In this document: in pieces, positions 1 to 9,319 of the stretch
Position numbering within the stretch: position 1 is the first letter of the stretch
How the letters are laid out: each line of letters starts with the position of its first letter
Program-made: the position numbers and the translations under genes
Source: Streptomyces sp. IMTB 2501
Lineage (GTDB): Bacteria > Actinomycetota > Actinomycetes > Streptomycetales > Streptomycetaceae
DNA length: 64,000 nt
Direction of reading: 5' to 3'
Assembly: GCF_001953885.1 (NCBI RefSeq)
Contig: NZ_MQUS01000020.1
Location: 62,001 to 126,000 of the forward strand
The notes under the pieces: model-generated
Told to the model about the DNA's origin: nothing
Databases searched by the model: none
Seen by the model: the letters and a program-made list of their open reading frames with translations, nothing else

Positions 1-653
1 GCGTTCAGGAAACCGGCCTCGTACGCGGCGATCACCGCCTGGGTGCGGTCCCGGGCGCCGGTCTTCGCGAGGACCGCTGCCACATGCGACTTCACGGTCG
101 CGGGGCCCACATCCAGGCGGCGGGCGATCTCGGCGTTGGTCAGTCCGTCGGCCATGTGCCGCAACACGTCGCGCTCGCGTCCGGTGAGCTTGCTCACCCA
201 GGGCGCGGACGGGGCGGCCCGGCGCGCGTGTTCGGCCGCGAGGGACCGTACGGCCGACGGGAACAGCAGGCTGTCGGTGCGCGCGACCAGCCGTACCGCC
301 TGCACCAGGGTGTCGGCGTCGGCCCGCTTCAGCAGGAAGCCGGCGGCGCCGGCGCGCAGGGCGTCGTACACGTAGGAGTCGTTCTCGAAGGTGGTCACGA
401 CGACGATCCGCGGCGGGTGCTGCAGGGTGCCGACGATCTGTTCCGTGGCCCGGATGCCGTCGATCTCCGGCATGCGGACGTCCATGAGCACGACGTCGGG
501 CCGCAGCTCCCGGACCACCGACACGGCCTCGGCACCGGTCGTCGCCTCGCCGACCACGTCCAGGTCCGGTTCGGCGCAGAGGATGGCGCGCAGCGCGGTG
601 CGGACCATGCGCTCGTCGTCGGCGAGGACGATCCGGAGGGCGGGCTGGGTCAT
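1..653 (-). CDS. LuxR/NarL-family response regulator (3' end cut by window edge)
   Basis: DNA-binding response regulator partnered with the adjacent histidine kinase. The start ATG overlaps the kinase stop codon as ATGA, so the pair is translationally coupled. The receiver domain begins with the acidic cluster LADDE (residues 10-14), and the phospho-acceptor Asp58 lies in LMDVRMPE. A C-terminal NarL-type helix-turn-helix (LTGRERDVLRHMADG, then AEIARRLDVG) occupies roughly residues 150-210. Only the last few codons lie beyond base 1. Targets cannot be read from the sequence; a neighbouring transporter or the upstream membrane gene is possible. Confidence 0.93.
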   Translation of the reverse strand, partial: MTQPALRIVLADDERMVRTALRAILCAEPDLDVVGEATTGAEAVSVVRELRPDVVLMDVRMPEIDGIRATEQIVGTLQHPPRIVVVTTFENDSYVYDALRAGAAGFLLKRADADTLVQAVRLVARTDSLLFPSAVRSLAAEHARRAAPSAPWVSKLTGRERDVLRHMADGLTNAEIARRLDVGPATVKSHVAAVLAKTGARDRTQAVIAAYEAGFLN

Positions 654-1951
654 GCGGAGCCTTTCGGGAGCGGTCGGGGACGTGTGTGAGCCGCGGGCGG
701 GGCGGTCGTCATCGGCGTGGTCAGGGGCAGCCGTACGGACAGACGCCAGGCGTCCCCCGACGGGCCGGCCTCCGCCGTGCCGCCCAGCAGCCGCACCCGG
801 TCGGCGACGCCCCGCAGGCCGTGCCCGCCGCCGGGCCGCGGCGCCCGGACGGCGGCCAGGACGTTCTCGACGGTGATCTCCAGATGCCCGTCCGCGGCGG
901 CGATACGGACCGCGACCGGTGTGCCGGCGTGCTTCAGGGCGTTGCTCAGGCCCTCCTGCACGATCCGGTAGGCCTCCCGGGAGACCAGCGGGGGCAGCGC
1001 GGAGGGGTCGGCGGCGACGGTGGCCGTCACGGGCTGCCCGGCGGCCCGGGTGCGGCGCAGCAGTCCGTCCAGGCCGGTCGCGAGGTTCGGCGCGGGCGCG
1101 GTGCCCGGTGCGTCCCCGTCCCGCAACACGCCCAGCACGGCGTCCAGTTCGCCGACCGTTTGCCGGGTGGTCTCCTCGATGGCGGCGAGTGCCTCGCGGA
1201 CGAACTCCGGGTCGCTGTCGAGGACCCGGCGGGCCGCGCTCGCCTGCAGGGTGACGGCGCTCAGGGCATGGCCGACGGAGTCGTGCAGCTCGCGGGCGAG
1301 CCGGTTGCGTACGGCGAGGTCGGCGGCGCGGGCCTCGGCGGCGGCCAGCCGGTCCTCGGGGGTGGGCCCGAGCAGCGCCGGCGCCCAGCGGGCCAGCAGC
1401 GCCCCGCAGCCCGCGGCACACGCGGCGAGCGCGAGCAGCATGGCCAGCCCGGCGACCGGGGACAGGGCCAGCACCCAGCCGTGGCCGAGGGCTTCGGGCG
1501 GGGCGAGGGGTGAGTGGCGCAGCCCGGCGAACAGCGGCAGGACGAGCAGCATCACCGCGAACGGCGGCACGGCCAGCGACATCCCGGCGATGATGCCGCC
1601 GAACCCCAGATGCAGCGTGAACCAGGCGGCCGTACGGCCCCGTTCGGCGCGGGTGCGGGCCGGGCCGTGGGCGAGGGAGTCCGCGTCGATCCCGCACAGG
1701 GCGCGCACGGCGGCCGACTCCAGCGGCCGGGTCAGCGGGAACAGCGAGGTGACGGTCGCGATCGGCAACCCGACGGTGAACGAGCCGAGTTGGAGGGGCA
1801 GGGACTGGAAGACGTCGTTCACGCCGGTGAGCGGTCCGACGATCACCGAGCCGACGAGGACGTACGGCATGGCGAGCGCCCCGCCCAGGATCAGATGGAC
1901 CCAGCGACGCCGCGCCCGCCCGCCGAAGAGCAGCCTCAACGCCTCGCGCAC
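650..1951 (-). CDS. DesK/NarX-type sensor histidine kinase
   Basis: Membrane sensor kinase of 433 residues. The N-terminal half holds several hydrophobic segments (about residues 20-40, 55-75, 112-142 and 160-190) and is presumably the sensing part. It is followed by a HisKA_3 dimerisation helix with the phospho-accepting His223 in RELHDSVGHAL, and a HATPase domain with an N box (GLSNALKHAG) and G box (GGGHGLRGVADRV). GTG start; its first 16 bases overlap the end of the upstream membrane gene, and its stop overlaps the response-regulator start. The three genes therefore form one operon. The signal is unknown. Confidence 0.93.
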   Translation of the reverse strand: MREALRLLFGGRARRRWVHLILGGALAMPYVLVGSVIVGPLTGVNDVFQSLPLQLGSFTVGLPIATVTSLFPLTRPLESAAVRALCGIDADSLAHGPARTRAERGRTAAWFTLHLGFGGIIAGMSLAVPPFAVMLLVLPLFAGLRHSPLAPPEALGHGWVLALSPVAGLAMLLALAACAAGCGALLARWAPALLGPTPEDRLAAAEARAADLAVRNRLARELHDSVGHALSAVTLQASAARRVLDSDPEFVREALAAIEETTRQTVGELDAVLGVLRDGDAPGTAPAPNLATGLDGLLRRTRAAGQPVTATVAADPSALPPLVSREAYRIVQEGLSNALKHAGTPVAVRIAAADGHLEITVENVLAAVRAPRPGGGHGLRGVADRVRLLGGTAEAGPSGDAWRLSVRLPLTTPMTTAPPAAHTRPRPLPKGSA

Positions 1952-3093
1952 CGTGGGTCCTTGACGGATCGGTCCGCGAGGAAGCGGGCGGCGAGTGCAG
2001 CCACGAGCAAGCCGGTGATCACCTGCCCAGCGTAGGTGAGAGTCAGCATCGGTGTCGGACGATCGGCGACGTCCTGCGTGGTGGCGAGGGCGCCGAGGGC
2101 CATCCAGGCACCCCAGCAGGCGGCCGCGCCGGAGCCGGTCCAGGCAAGGGCGAGCGGCACGGCGACCGGCAGCGCACCGGTGCGGGGGAGCGCTGATGCC
2201 CCGGCAGGCGACGTCTGCCCGTCAGGGAGCGGCGTCCGGTGCGTGCTGTCGGCGTGCCGGCCGGGGGCCGTACCCGAGGGGCCGGGCGTCCGTGGGCTTT
2301 CGGCCGGTGCGGCGAGGGGGCGTGCCGGGCGTCGCGACGGGGCGAACGTCGCCTGTTGGGGCGCCAGCTGCCAGACGCCGAGTACGGCGGCGGCCAGGGA
2401 GACGGCCATCAGCGCGTCCATCAGCCGGCCTCCGGGGTGGCCCGTGCCCAGACCCGCCGTGCCGCCGCAGGCCCACAGCAGTCTGGTGCCGGCCGGGAAC
2501 AGCGCGAGCACCGTCACCGTCACGGCCGGTCCCCACCGGCCGGCCGAGGTGCCGCGGCGCGGCACCTCCCGCACCCGGCCCCGCCACAGGTGCCCCCACC
2601 GGTCACGGGCGTACGCGGCGAACAGCGTCCCGAGGGCCAGACCCTGCACGATGAACCCGCCGTACACCACGTCGAACACCCAGCCGGCCAGGAACGGCTT
2701 GTCCCCGCCCCCGCGCCCGCCGCCCCCATGGACGGCATCCAGCACCAACTGCACCGGGAATCCAGCCATGATCGGCACGAGCAGGCCGGTGGCGATCCAC
2801 ATCGGTACGGCCAGCAGCCAGGCGGGCACCCGCCGCCCCCACGGACGGGTCAGCAACAGCGCCAGCACGACGACGGCCGCGTCCATCAGCACGGTGAGCC
2901 CATTGGCGACGATCATGGTCACCCGGTGCGCCAGCAACGGGCTCCCGTCCGGGATCCCGGCATGACTCCCGGCGATCCAGGCGACCTTGAGGGAGAGATA
3001 CGGCAGGCAGGCGGCGATGGCCACGAGGCGCAGCAGCCGGCGCCGTGCGGAGACACCGGCGCCGGCCGGGGCGAGAGCGGTCGAGTGCGTCAT
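1936..3093 (-). CDS. Polytopic membrane protein of unknown function
   Basis: 385-residue protein with about six or seven hydrophobic segments and a proline-rich, low-complexity hydrophilic loop near residues 245-300. I do not recognise a catalytic or transport motif. It is the first gene of the operon with the kinase and response regulator and overlaps the kinase start by 16 bases, so it may be part of the sensing module or its regulated output; that is inference. Start chosen at ATG 3093, where the protein begins with a short polar stretch before the first membrane segment. Confidence 0.75.
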   Translation of the reverse strand: MTHSTALAPAGAGVSARRRLLRLVAIAACLPYLSLKVAWIAGSHAGIPDGSPLLAHRVTMIVANGLTVLMDAAVVVLALLLTRPWGRRVPAWLLAVPMWIATGLLVPIMAGFPVQLVLDAVHGGGGRGGGDKPFLAGWVFDVVYGGFIVQGLALGTLFAAYARDRWGHLWRGRVREVPRRGTSAGRWGPAVTVTVLALFPAGTRLLWACGGTAGLGTGHPGGRLMDALMAVSLAAAVLGVWQLAPQQATFAPSRRPARPLAAPAESPRTPGPSGTAPGRHADSTHRTPLPDGQTSPAGASALPRTGALPVAVPLALAWTGSGAAACWGAWMALGALATTQDVADRPTPMLTLTYAGQVITGLLVAALAARFLADRSVKDPRCARR

Positions 3094-3224
3094 GCCTCAA
3101 CGCTCCCGCGCCGAGCCGTGAGTTCACTTCCTGCCCACCGACGATCCGCCTCCGCCGGACGGGGGAGACGCCGGGCGCCGAGGAGGAGACGGCACCCGGC
3201 GTGACCCGTGGTTCCGTACCGGGC

Positions 3225-3998
3225 CTACAGCCGGCGCGTTGCCAGCGTCAGCCGGTCGCGGGCGTCGAACAGGGCGTCCTTGATCATCTGTTCATGGGCG
3301 GGCGTCAGCCGGGCCACCGGCACCGAGCAGCTGATCGCGTCCCGGGCCGGGGTGCGGTACGGGATCGCCACGCCGAAGCAGCGCAGCCCCAGCGTGTTCT
3401 CCTCGCGGTCGACCGCGAAGCCCTGCTCCCGCACCAGGTGCAGCTCCTCGATGAGCTTCTCCCGGTCGGTGATGGTGTTGTCGGTCAGCGCGGGCAGCGT
3501 CTCCGGCAGCAGCTTGCGCACCTGCTCGTCGCTGTACGTGGCGAGGATCGACTTGCCGAGCGAGGTGGAGTGGGCCGGCAGCCTGCGCCCCACCCGGGTG
3601 AAGGGGCGCAGATAGTGCTGGGACTGGCGGGTGGCCAGATAGACGACGTTGGTGCCGTCGAGCCGGGCCAGGTGGATGGTCTCCGTGGTGTCGTCCGACA
3701 GCCGGTCCAGGGTGGGCCGCGCGGCGGCCACCACCTCGTCGCCGTCGATGTACGACGTACCGACCAGCAGCGCCCGCACCCCGATGCCGTACCGCGTGCC
3801 GGTCGCGTCCGTCTCGACCCAGCCCAGCTCCACGAGCGTGCGCAGCAGCATGTACAGGCTGGACTTGGGGTACCCGACGGCCTCCTGTACGGCCGCGAGG
3901 GAGTGCATACCGGGCCGGCCGGCGAAGTACTCCAGCAGCTCAACGGTCCGTACCGCGGACTTGACCTGCGCTCCGCCCCCTGCGTCGGCTGCCGTCAT
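3225..3998 (-). CDS. IclR-family transcriptional regulator
   Basis: N-terminal winged helix (KSAVRTVELLEYF, then a recognition region PKSSLYMLLRTL) followed by an IclR effector-binding domain with the typical segment SLGKSILA and a C-terminal AISCSVPVARL region. The start is placed at ATG 3998, which has AAGGGG/AAGGG upstream. A longer frame opens at 4079, but that would place the divergent promoter and palindrome inside the gene. It is divergent from the aldehyde dehydrogenase at 4157, so it most likely controls that gene and itself. Length (257 residues) is normal for the family. Confidence 0.9.
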   Translation of the reverse strand: MTAADAGGGAQVKSAVRTVELLEYFAGRPGMHSLAAVQEAVGYPKSSLYMLLRTLVELGWVETDATGTRYGIGVRALLVGTSYIDGDEVVAAARPTLDRLSDDTTETIHLARLDGTNVVYLATRQSQHYLRPFTRVGRRLPAHSTSLGKSILATYSDEQVRKLLPETLPALTDNTITDREKLIEELHLVREQGFAVDREENTLGLRCFGVAIPYRTPARDAISCSVPVARLTPAHEQMIKDALFDARDRLTLATRRL

Positions 3999-4089
3999 CG
4001 CCCTTGACCCCTTCGTTCGACGAGGCCCCTGGATATTTGAGGACCCGGATATGTAGTCTCCGAGCAGCATATTCATCATCAGAGACAGT

Positions 4090-4105
4090 GTTCAGTATAT
4101 CGAAC
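4090..4105. promoter_or_regulatory. Candidate IclR operator
   Basis: Imperfect palindrome GTTCAGTATATCGAAC, with outer arms GTTC/GAAC and a TATA core, in the 158-base divergent region between the IclR gene and the dehydrogenase. It sits about 50 bases upstream of the dehydrogenase start, where an IclR repressor or activator would be expected to bind. Inferred from position and symmetry only. Confidence 0.45.
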
Positions 4106-4156
4106 GCGGCTGATGGGTGACCCAGTTAGTGCGGCCTTGTTTGGAGGGGACCCGCG

Positions 4157-5686
4157 GTGGCAGCAGCACCAGTCTGGAGTGTCGACCCGCGTACCGGGAA
4201 GGAGCGGGAGCAGGTTGCGGTGGAGGCCACAGCCCAGGAGGTGGACACCGCGGTCCGGGCGGCGCACGCCGCGCGCGGCGCCCTCGCCGACCGTGCGGTG
4301 CGCTCGGCCTTTCTGCGCTCGGCCGCCGCGGGCCTGGACGCGGCCAGGGACGGCCTGATCGAGACCGCCGACGCCGAGACCGCCCTCGGCCCGGTCCGGC
4401 TGACCGGCGAACTGGCCCGGACCGGATACCAGTTGCGGGCCTTCGCCGACATCGTCGACGAGGGCGCCTTCCTCGACGTCGTCGTCAACCACCCCGATGA
4501 CACCGCGACCCCGCCCATCCCCGACCTGCGCCGCTACAAGGTCCCGCTGGGCGTCGTCGCCGTCTACTCCGCCTCCAACTTCCCCTTCGCCTTCTCCGTC
4601 GCCGGCGGTGACACCGCGAGCGCGCTGGCCGCGGGCTGCCCGGTCGTGGTCAAGGCCCACCCCGACCACCCGGCCCTGTCCGAGCTGGTCGCCAAGGTGC
4701 TGCGCCGGGCCGCCGCCGAGCACGGCATCCCCGAGGGCGTCGTCGGCCTCGTGCACGGCTTCGAGGCGGGCATCGAGCTGATCAGGCACCCGCTGGTCGC
4801 AGCCGCCGGCTTCACCGGTTCGGTACGGGGCGGGCGGGCGCTGTTCGACGCGGCCGCGGCGCGTCCGGTGCCGATTCCGTTCCACGGCGAGCTGGGGTCG
4901 CTGAACCCGGTGCTGGTGACGGAGGCCGCCGCCGCCGAGCGCGGCGAGACGATCGGTGTCGGGCTCGCCGGGTCCATGACGCTCGGCGTCGGACAGTTCT
5001 GCGTCAAGCCCGGTCTGGTCCTCGTGCCGTCCGGCGCGGGCGGCGACCGGCTGGTGAAGTCCCTCACCGACGCGGTCAGCGACACCGAGGCGGGTGTGCT
5101 GCTCGACCACCGGATGCGGGACAACTTCGTCGCCGGCGTGCGGGAGCGGGCCCGTCTGGAGGAGGTCGACTCGCCCGTCACACCGGGCGCGGGCGGCGAG
5201 CACACGGTCAGCGCGGGGGTCCTCTCGGTGCCGGCGGAGAAGCTGGCCGAGGAGGGGGAGTACGACCTGCTGCTGGAGGAGTGCTTCGGGCCGGTCACTG
5301 TCGTGGCCCGCTATTCCTCCGCGGGGGAGGCCGCGGCGGTTCTGTCGCGTCTGCCGGGCAACCTGACGGCGACCGTTCAGCTGTCGGCCGAGGAGGCGGC
5401 CGGGGAGGGGCGCGGGCCCGAACTGCTCGCCGAGCTGACTCCGCTGGCGGGGCGGGTGGTCGTGAACGCGTGGCCCACGGGGGTTGCGGTGGCGCCCGCG
5501 CAGCATCACGGGGGGCCGTACCCGGCGACGACCTCCACGTCGACGTCCGTGGGCGGTACGGCCATTGAGCGGTGGCTGCGGCCGGTGGCGTACCAGAACG
5601 CGCCCACCGCGTTGTTGCCGAGGGAACTTCGTGACGAGAATCCGCTGGGGCTTCCTCGGAGGTTCAACGGGGTCCTGGAGCGGTAG
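4157..5686 (+). CDS. Aldehyde dehydrogenase, 2,5-dioxovalerate (ketoglutarate semialdehyde) type
   Basis: 509-residue NAD(P)-dependent dehydrogenase. The general base Glu245 lies in FHGELGSLNP and the catalytic Cys282 in GQFCVKPG; the cofactor-binding ASNFPFAFS and a GFTGS segment are also present. This pattern is typical of the branch that oxidises alpha-ketoglutaric semialdehyde to 2-oxoglutarate at the end of oxidative sugar-acid or hydroxyproline degradation. GTG start at 4157 is supported by GGAGGGGA 7 bases upstream. Divergent from the IclR regulator. Sugar-acid dehydratases that would complete such a pathway are not nearby, so the substrate assignment is tentative. Confidence 0.88.
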   Translation: MAAAPVWSVDPRTGKEREQVAVEATAQEVDTAVRAAHAARGALADRAVRSAFLRSAAAGLDAARDGLIETADAETALGPVRLTGELARTGYQLRAFADIVDEGAFLDVVVNHPDDTATPPIPDLRRYKVPLGVVAVYSASNFPFAFSVAGGDTASALAAGCPVVVKAHPDHPALSELVAKVLRRAAAEHGIPEGVVGLVHGFEAGIELIRHPLVAAAGFTGSVRGGRALFDAAAARPVPIPFHGELGSLNPVLVTEAAAAERGETIGVGLAGSMTLGVGQFCVKPGLVLVPSGAGGDRLVKSLTDAVSDTEAGVLLDHRMRDNFVAGVRERARLEEVDSPVTPGAGGEHTVSAGVLSVPAEKLAEEGEYDLLLEECFGPVTVVARYSSAGEAAAVLSRLPGNLTATVQLSAEEAAGEGRGPELLAELTPLAGRVVVNAWPTGVAVAPAQHHGGPYPATTSTSTSVGGTAIERWLRPVAYQNAPTALLPRELRDENPLGLPRRFNGVLER

Positions 5687-5721
5687 CCGGGGCTCACATC
5701 TTCTCTTGCGACAATCGGACC

Positions 5722-6330
5722 ATGGACGTGGAACTCCCCGAAATTCCCTTCCCCCTCCGTACGTACGGGCCCGATGGCCACTGGTCGTACGAGGACGGCG
5801 TACTGACCGGGTGGGCCGGGCCCCGGCAGGACCGGTTCGTCACGCCCACCGGGGAAGCCCTGGATCCCGCCTCGGACGCGCCGCGGCTGCTGGGGGCGCC
5901 GGAGGGGGACTTCCAGTTGATCGCGCGGGTCACCGTGGGGTTCGGCGCGGCCTTCGACGCGGGCGTGCTGTACGTCCATGTCGGCGAGCGGGCCTGGGCC
6001 AAGCTGTGTCTGGAGTACTCCCCGGACGTGCCCACCGTCTGCACGGTGGTCACCCGGGGGCACTCCGACGACTGCAACTCCTTCACCGTGGAAGGGAGTT
6101 CGGTGTGGCTGCGGATCAGCCGGACCGGGCGGGCCTTCGCCTTCCACGCCTCGCGGGACGGCGAGCGGTGGACCTTCGTCCGGCTGTTCACCCTCGGCGA
6201 CGAGAAGGAGACCGGCGCCGCGCTGGTCGGCTTCATGACCCAGTCGCCGCTGGGGGAGGGGTGCGTGGTCACCTACGATCGCGTCCGGTTCACGGCTGCC
6301 TGGCCGGCCGACCTCCGAGACGGAAGCTGA
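5722..6330 (+). CDS. DUF1349 family protein
   Basis: 202-residue soluble protein with the beta-rich concanavalin/laminarin-like fold of the DUF1349 family (aromatic, Trp-rich strands such as KLCLEYSPDVPTVCTVVT and EGSSVWLRISR). No signal peptide or catalytic motif is visible; the molecular role of the family is not established. It follows the aldehyde dehydrogenase by 35 bases in the same direction and could be cotranscribed. Its 3' end overlaps the convergent exporter gene by 41 bases, an unusually large tail-to-tail overlap. Confidence 0.85.
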   Translation: MDVELPEIPFPLRTYGPDGHWSYEDGVLTGWAGPRQDRFVTPTGEALDPASDAPRLLGAPEGDFQLIARVTVGFGAAFDAGVLYVHVGERAWAKLCLEYSPDVPTVCTVVTRGHSDDCNSFTVEGSSVWLRISRTGRAFAFHASRDGERWTFVRLFTLGDEKETGAALVGFMTQSPLGEGCVVTYDRVRFTAAWPADLRDGS

Positions 6331-7678
6331 GGGCGAAGGTCACCGTGAGCAGGGCCGCGCTGACGGCCAGGCTCCACCGCATACCGGCCTCGAAACCGTC
6401 GGCGATCAGTGTCCCGAACACCGCGATCCCCAGGCCGCCGGCCACCTGCCGGGCCGAGTTGAGCACCCCGGCCGCCAGGCCCGCCCGTTCGGCGGGTACG
6501 GCGTCCATCATCGCGGCGGTGAGCGGCGGCACCGTCAGCGCGCATCCCAGCGCCAGCGGGATCAGCAGCACGGCCACCAGGGCCGGGGGCGTGCCGGCGT
6601 CGACGTACAGCAGCACGAGCAGACCGGCGACGGCCAGTGGCTGGCCCACCAGCATCGGCAGCCGCGGGCCGTACCGCCCCGCGAGCTTGCCCGCCACCAC
6701 GTTCGTCACCGCGATCAGGCCCGTCATCGGCAGGAACATGAGTCCGGCGAACAGCGCGGAGCGCCCCTGGACCCGCTGGAAGAAGAGCGAGAAGACGAAC
6801 ACCATGCTGTAGAAGGCGACGCTGACCGCGGCCCCCGCCGCGACCGCGGTGGCCACGGTCCGGTCGCGGAAGAGCCCGAGGGGTACCACGGGGTGCGGCT
6901 GACGTGCCTCGACGCGCAGGAACGCGGCGCCCGCGACGACGGCCACCCCCAGCACCGCCCAGCCCGCCGTCCCGCCCTCGATCACCGCGAAGGTCAGGGC
7001 CACCAGGGCCACCACCGCCGTCAGCTGGCCGGGCAGATCCAGCGGTGCCGGGCGAGGGCGCGAGCGCGGGGCGCGGACCAGCAGCGCCAGGATCGCCGCG
7101 CCGAGGGGCAGGTTGACGAAGAAGATCCCGCGCCAGTCCCAGGCCGTGGTCAGCGCACCGCCCGCCACCGGGCCGAGCGCCACCGCCAGCGAACCGCCCG
7201 CCGCCCAGGCGGCCACGGCGCGGGCCCGCCGTACCGGTTCCGGGTACGCCTGCCGCACCAGTGCCAGAGAGGCCGGGAGCACCACGGCCGCCGCTACGCC
7301 CTGCACCACCCGCGCGCCGATCAGGGCCGGCAGGTTCGGCGCCAGTCCGCAGGCCGCCGAGGCGAGGGTGAACACCGTGGCGCCGAGCGCGAACGCCCGG
7401 CTCGCCCCGGCCCGGTCCGAGAAGGCCCCGGTGGACAGCATCAGAGCCGCGAAGGCCAGCGTGTAGGCGTCCACCACCCACTGGAGCCCGGACATACCGC
7501 CGCCCAGGGAGGTGCCGATCGCCGGCAGGGCCACGTTCACCACGGACGCGTCGAGGCAGATCAGTGCGAAGCCGAGCAGGGAGGCGGTGAGGGTGAGCGC
7601 GGCGGAGGACCTCGTGGGCTCCAAGTCGCCATTGGTGGAGGCGAGTTGCGCCACCCCGGGCATCTGGTTCGTTGACAT
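6290..7678 (-). CDS. DHA2-family MFS drug/proton antiporter
   Basis: About 460-residue transporter with some 14 hydrophobic segments and the DHA2 hallmarks: LDASVVNVALPAIG in the first segment, the SDRAG loop after segment 2, and motif C-like GPVAGGALTTAWDWR. Such proteins export drugs or toxic metabolites using the proton gradient. The start is placed at ATG 7678, giving a 70-base divergent spacer to the GlxA-type regulator. A longer frame opens at 7828, but it would run through the regulator coding region. The adjacent regulator may control it. Confidence 0.9.
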   Translation of the reverse strand: MSTNQMPGVAQLASTNGDLEPTRSSAALTLTASLLGFALICLDASVVNVALPAIGTSLGGGMSGLQWVVDAYTLAFAALMLSTGAFSDRAGASRAFALGATVFTLASAACGLAPNLPALIGARVVQGVAAAVVLPASLALVRQAYPEPVRRARAVAAWAAGGSLAVALGPVAGGALTTAWDWRGIFFVNLPLGAAILALLVRAPRSRPRPAPLDLPGQLTAVVALVALTFAVIEGGTAGWAVLGVAVVAGAAFLRVEARQPHPVVPLGLFRDRTVATAVAAGAAVSVAFYSMVFVFSLFFQRVQGRSALFAGLMFLPMTGLIAVTNVVAGKLAGRYGPRLPMLVGQPLAVAGLLVLLYVDAGTPPALVAVLLIPLALGCALTVPPLTAAMMDAVPAERAGLAAGVLNSARQVAGGLGIAVFGTLIADGFEAGMRWSLAVSAALLTVTFALSFRLGGRPARQP

Positions 7679-7748
7679 GTCTCCATACTGCGGAGCTCCT
7701 CGGCCGTAGAGTAGTGGCCTGAATGCCATGGATCCGGAGGTTCTGGCC

Positions 7749-8729
7749 GTGCCGCACCGAGTCGTCGTCATCGCACCCTCGCCCGTCTCGATGTTCAACG
7801 TGGCGATCCCCGAGATGCTGTTCGGCAAGGTGGTGGTGGAGGGCCGGCCCGGCTACGAGGTGCTCGTCTGCGCCGCCGACCCCGGCCCGGTCCCCACCAC
7901 CGGCGGTCTCGACCTGTATGTACGCAACGGGCTCGATGCCGTGCGGGAGGCCGACACGGTGGTCGTCGCGGGGACCGGGGAGCCGTTCGAGCCCGAGCCG
8001 CGCATCGTGGCCGCCGTCCGCGAGGCCGCCGCCGACGGCAAGCGGATCGCCTCCATCTGCACCGGGGCCTTCCAACTCGCCGAGGCGGGCCTGCTCCACG
8101 GCCGCAAGGCCACGACGTACTGGGCGCACGCCGGCGAACTGCGCAAGCGCTACCCGCACGTCGAGTTGCAAGGAGACGTCCTGTACGTCCAGGACGGCCC
8201 GTTCGTCACCTCCTCCGGCTACGCCGCCGGGATCGACCTGTGCCTGCACCTCATCCGCACCGACTACGGCGCCGCCGTCGCCAACGAGGTGGCCCGGCTC
8301 GCGCTGGTCGCCCCGGTCCGTCCCGGCGGCCAGACCCAGTTCACCCACACCCCGCTGCCACCCGAGCGCGGTACCGCCTGCGCCGACACCCGCGGCTGGG
8401 CCATGCGCAACCTCGACAAGCCGCTCACCCTCACCGACCTGGCCCGGCACGCCGGAGTCTCCGTACGCACCCTCACCCGGCGCTTCCACGCCGAGAGCGG
8501 GGTCAGCCCGCTGCAGTGGCTACTGCACCAGCGCGTCGAACGGGCCAGGGAACTGCTGGAGACCACCACCCTGCCCATGGACCAGGTGGCCGCCGCCTGC
8601 GGTCTCGGCACCGCCGACTCACTCCGCGCCCACCTGGTCCGCCGCACCGGCCTCACCCCGACCGCGTACCGGGCCCAGTTCAGCCGCCTAGGAACCGGAG
8701 GCGGCGCCGTCACGTCCTCCGTTGCATGA
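7749..8729 (+). CDS. GlxA-type regulator (DJ-1/PfpI domain plus AraC helix-turn-helix)
   Basis: Transcriptional regulator with an N-terminal class I glutamine amidotransferase-like DJ-1/PfpI domain (ASICTGAFQLAEAGLL carries the nucleophile-elbow-like Cys) and a C-terminal AraC-type DNA-binding pair of helix-turn-helix motifs (LARHAGVSVRTLTRRF; VAAACGLGTADSLRAHL). I chose GTG 7749 because GGAGG lies 8 bases upstream; ATG 7728 is in frame but would put that ribosome site inside the gene. The stop overlaps the next start as ATGA. Probably controls the divergent exporter. Confidence 0.9.
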   Translation: MPHRVVVIAPSPVSMFNVAIPEMLFGKVVVEGRPGYEVLVCAADPGPVPTTGGLDLYVRNGLDAVREADTVVVAGTGEPFEPEPRIVAAVREAAADGKRIASICTGAFQLAEAGLLHGRKATTYWAHAGELRKRYPHVELQGDVLYVQDGPFVTSSGYAAGIDLCLHLIRTDYGAAVANEVARLALVAPVRPGGQTQFTHTPLPPERGTACADTRGWAMRNLDKPLTLTDLARHAGVSVRTLTRRFHAESGVSPLQWLLHQRVERARELLETTTLPMDQVAAACGLGTADSLRAHLVRRTGLTPTAYRAQFSRLGTGGGAVTSSVA

Positions 8730-9229
8730 TCAGTGAACGTGTGACCGGCGCCCTGGTGATCCGCACCGCCCTGTCCGCCGAAGCCGAGACCATCGCCGAT
8801 CTGCATGTCCGGGCCCGCTCGACGTACTACCCGGACGGCCTCCCGCAGGCCGACTTCGACTGGGTCGAGGGCTGGCGCGGCTCCATCGAGCGCCCCGACG
8901 GCCATGTGCTGTGCGCCGTCGCCCGGGGCCGGATCGTCGGCATCGCCTCCTTCCGCACGCCGGAGGGCGCACCCGCCGACAGGGTCAAGCTGTTCCAGTT
9001 CCACGTCGACCCCGGCCACTGGCGCGCCGGTATCGGTACGGCCCTGCACGAGGCCTGCGTGGAGGAGTGGCGGGCCGATGGCAAGCGCACGGCGGTGCTC
9101 GACGTTCACACGGACAACCTGCGCGCCCAGGGCTTCTACGCCCGCCAGGGCTGGATCCCGGATCCGGAGAACCCGCCGGCCGAGGGCGACCACCACGTCC
9201 CCCTGCGCTTCTCCGTGCCCGGCAAGTGA
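8726..9229 (+). CDS. GNAT family N-acetyltransferase
   Basis: 167-residue acetyl-CoA-dependent acyltransferase. The acetyl-CoA binding motif is visible around WRAGIGTALHEAC, preceded by the beta-strand LFQFHVDP and followed by the C-terminal NLRAQGFYARQGW segment usual in this fold. The start ATG overlaps the regulator stop by four bases, so the two are coupled. The acceptor substrate cannot be deduced. Confidence 0.88.
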   Translation: MISERVTGALVIRTALSAEAETIADLHVRARSTYYPDGLPQADFDWVEGWRGSIERPDGHVLCAVARGRIVGIASFRTPEGAPADRVKLFQFHVDPGHWRAGIGTALHEACVEEWRADGKRTAVLDVHTDNLRAQGFYARQGWIPDPENPPAEGDHHVPLRFSVPGK

Positions 9230-9319
9230 GCCGTACCCGGGAATGAACGCGCTTGTTTGAACGTTCACGTACCGGCCGGAGAGAGTCTCCGCGCCCGTAC
9301 GACCTGGAGAGCCGAAGAC

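Noticed and set aside
3225..4079. Longer IclR start at 4079
   Set aside because: It would include the divergent promoter and operator; ATG 3998 has a good ribosome site.
6273..8489. 738-codon open frame on the minus strand
   Set aside because: It runs antisense to the GlxA-type regulator and through the exporter in a shifted frame; its composition (Gly/Arg/Ala) is that of a GC-bias shadow.
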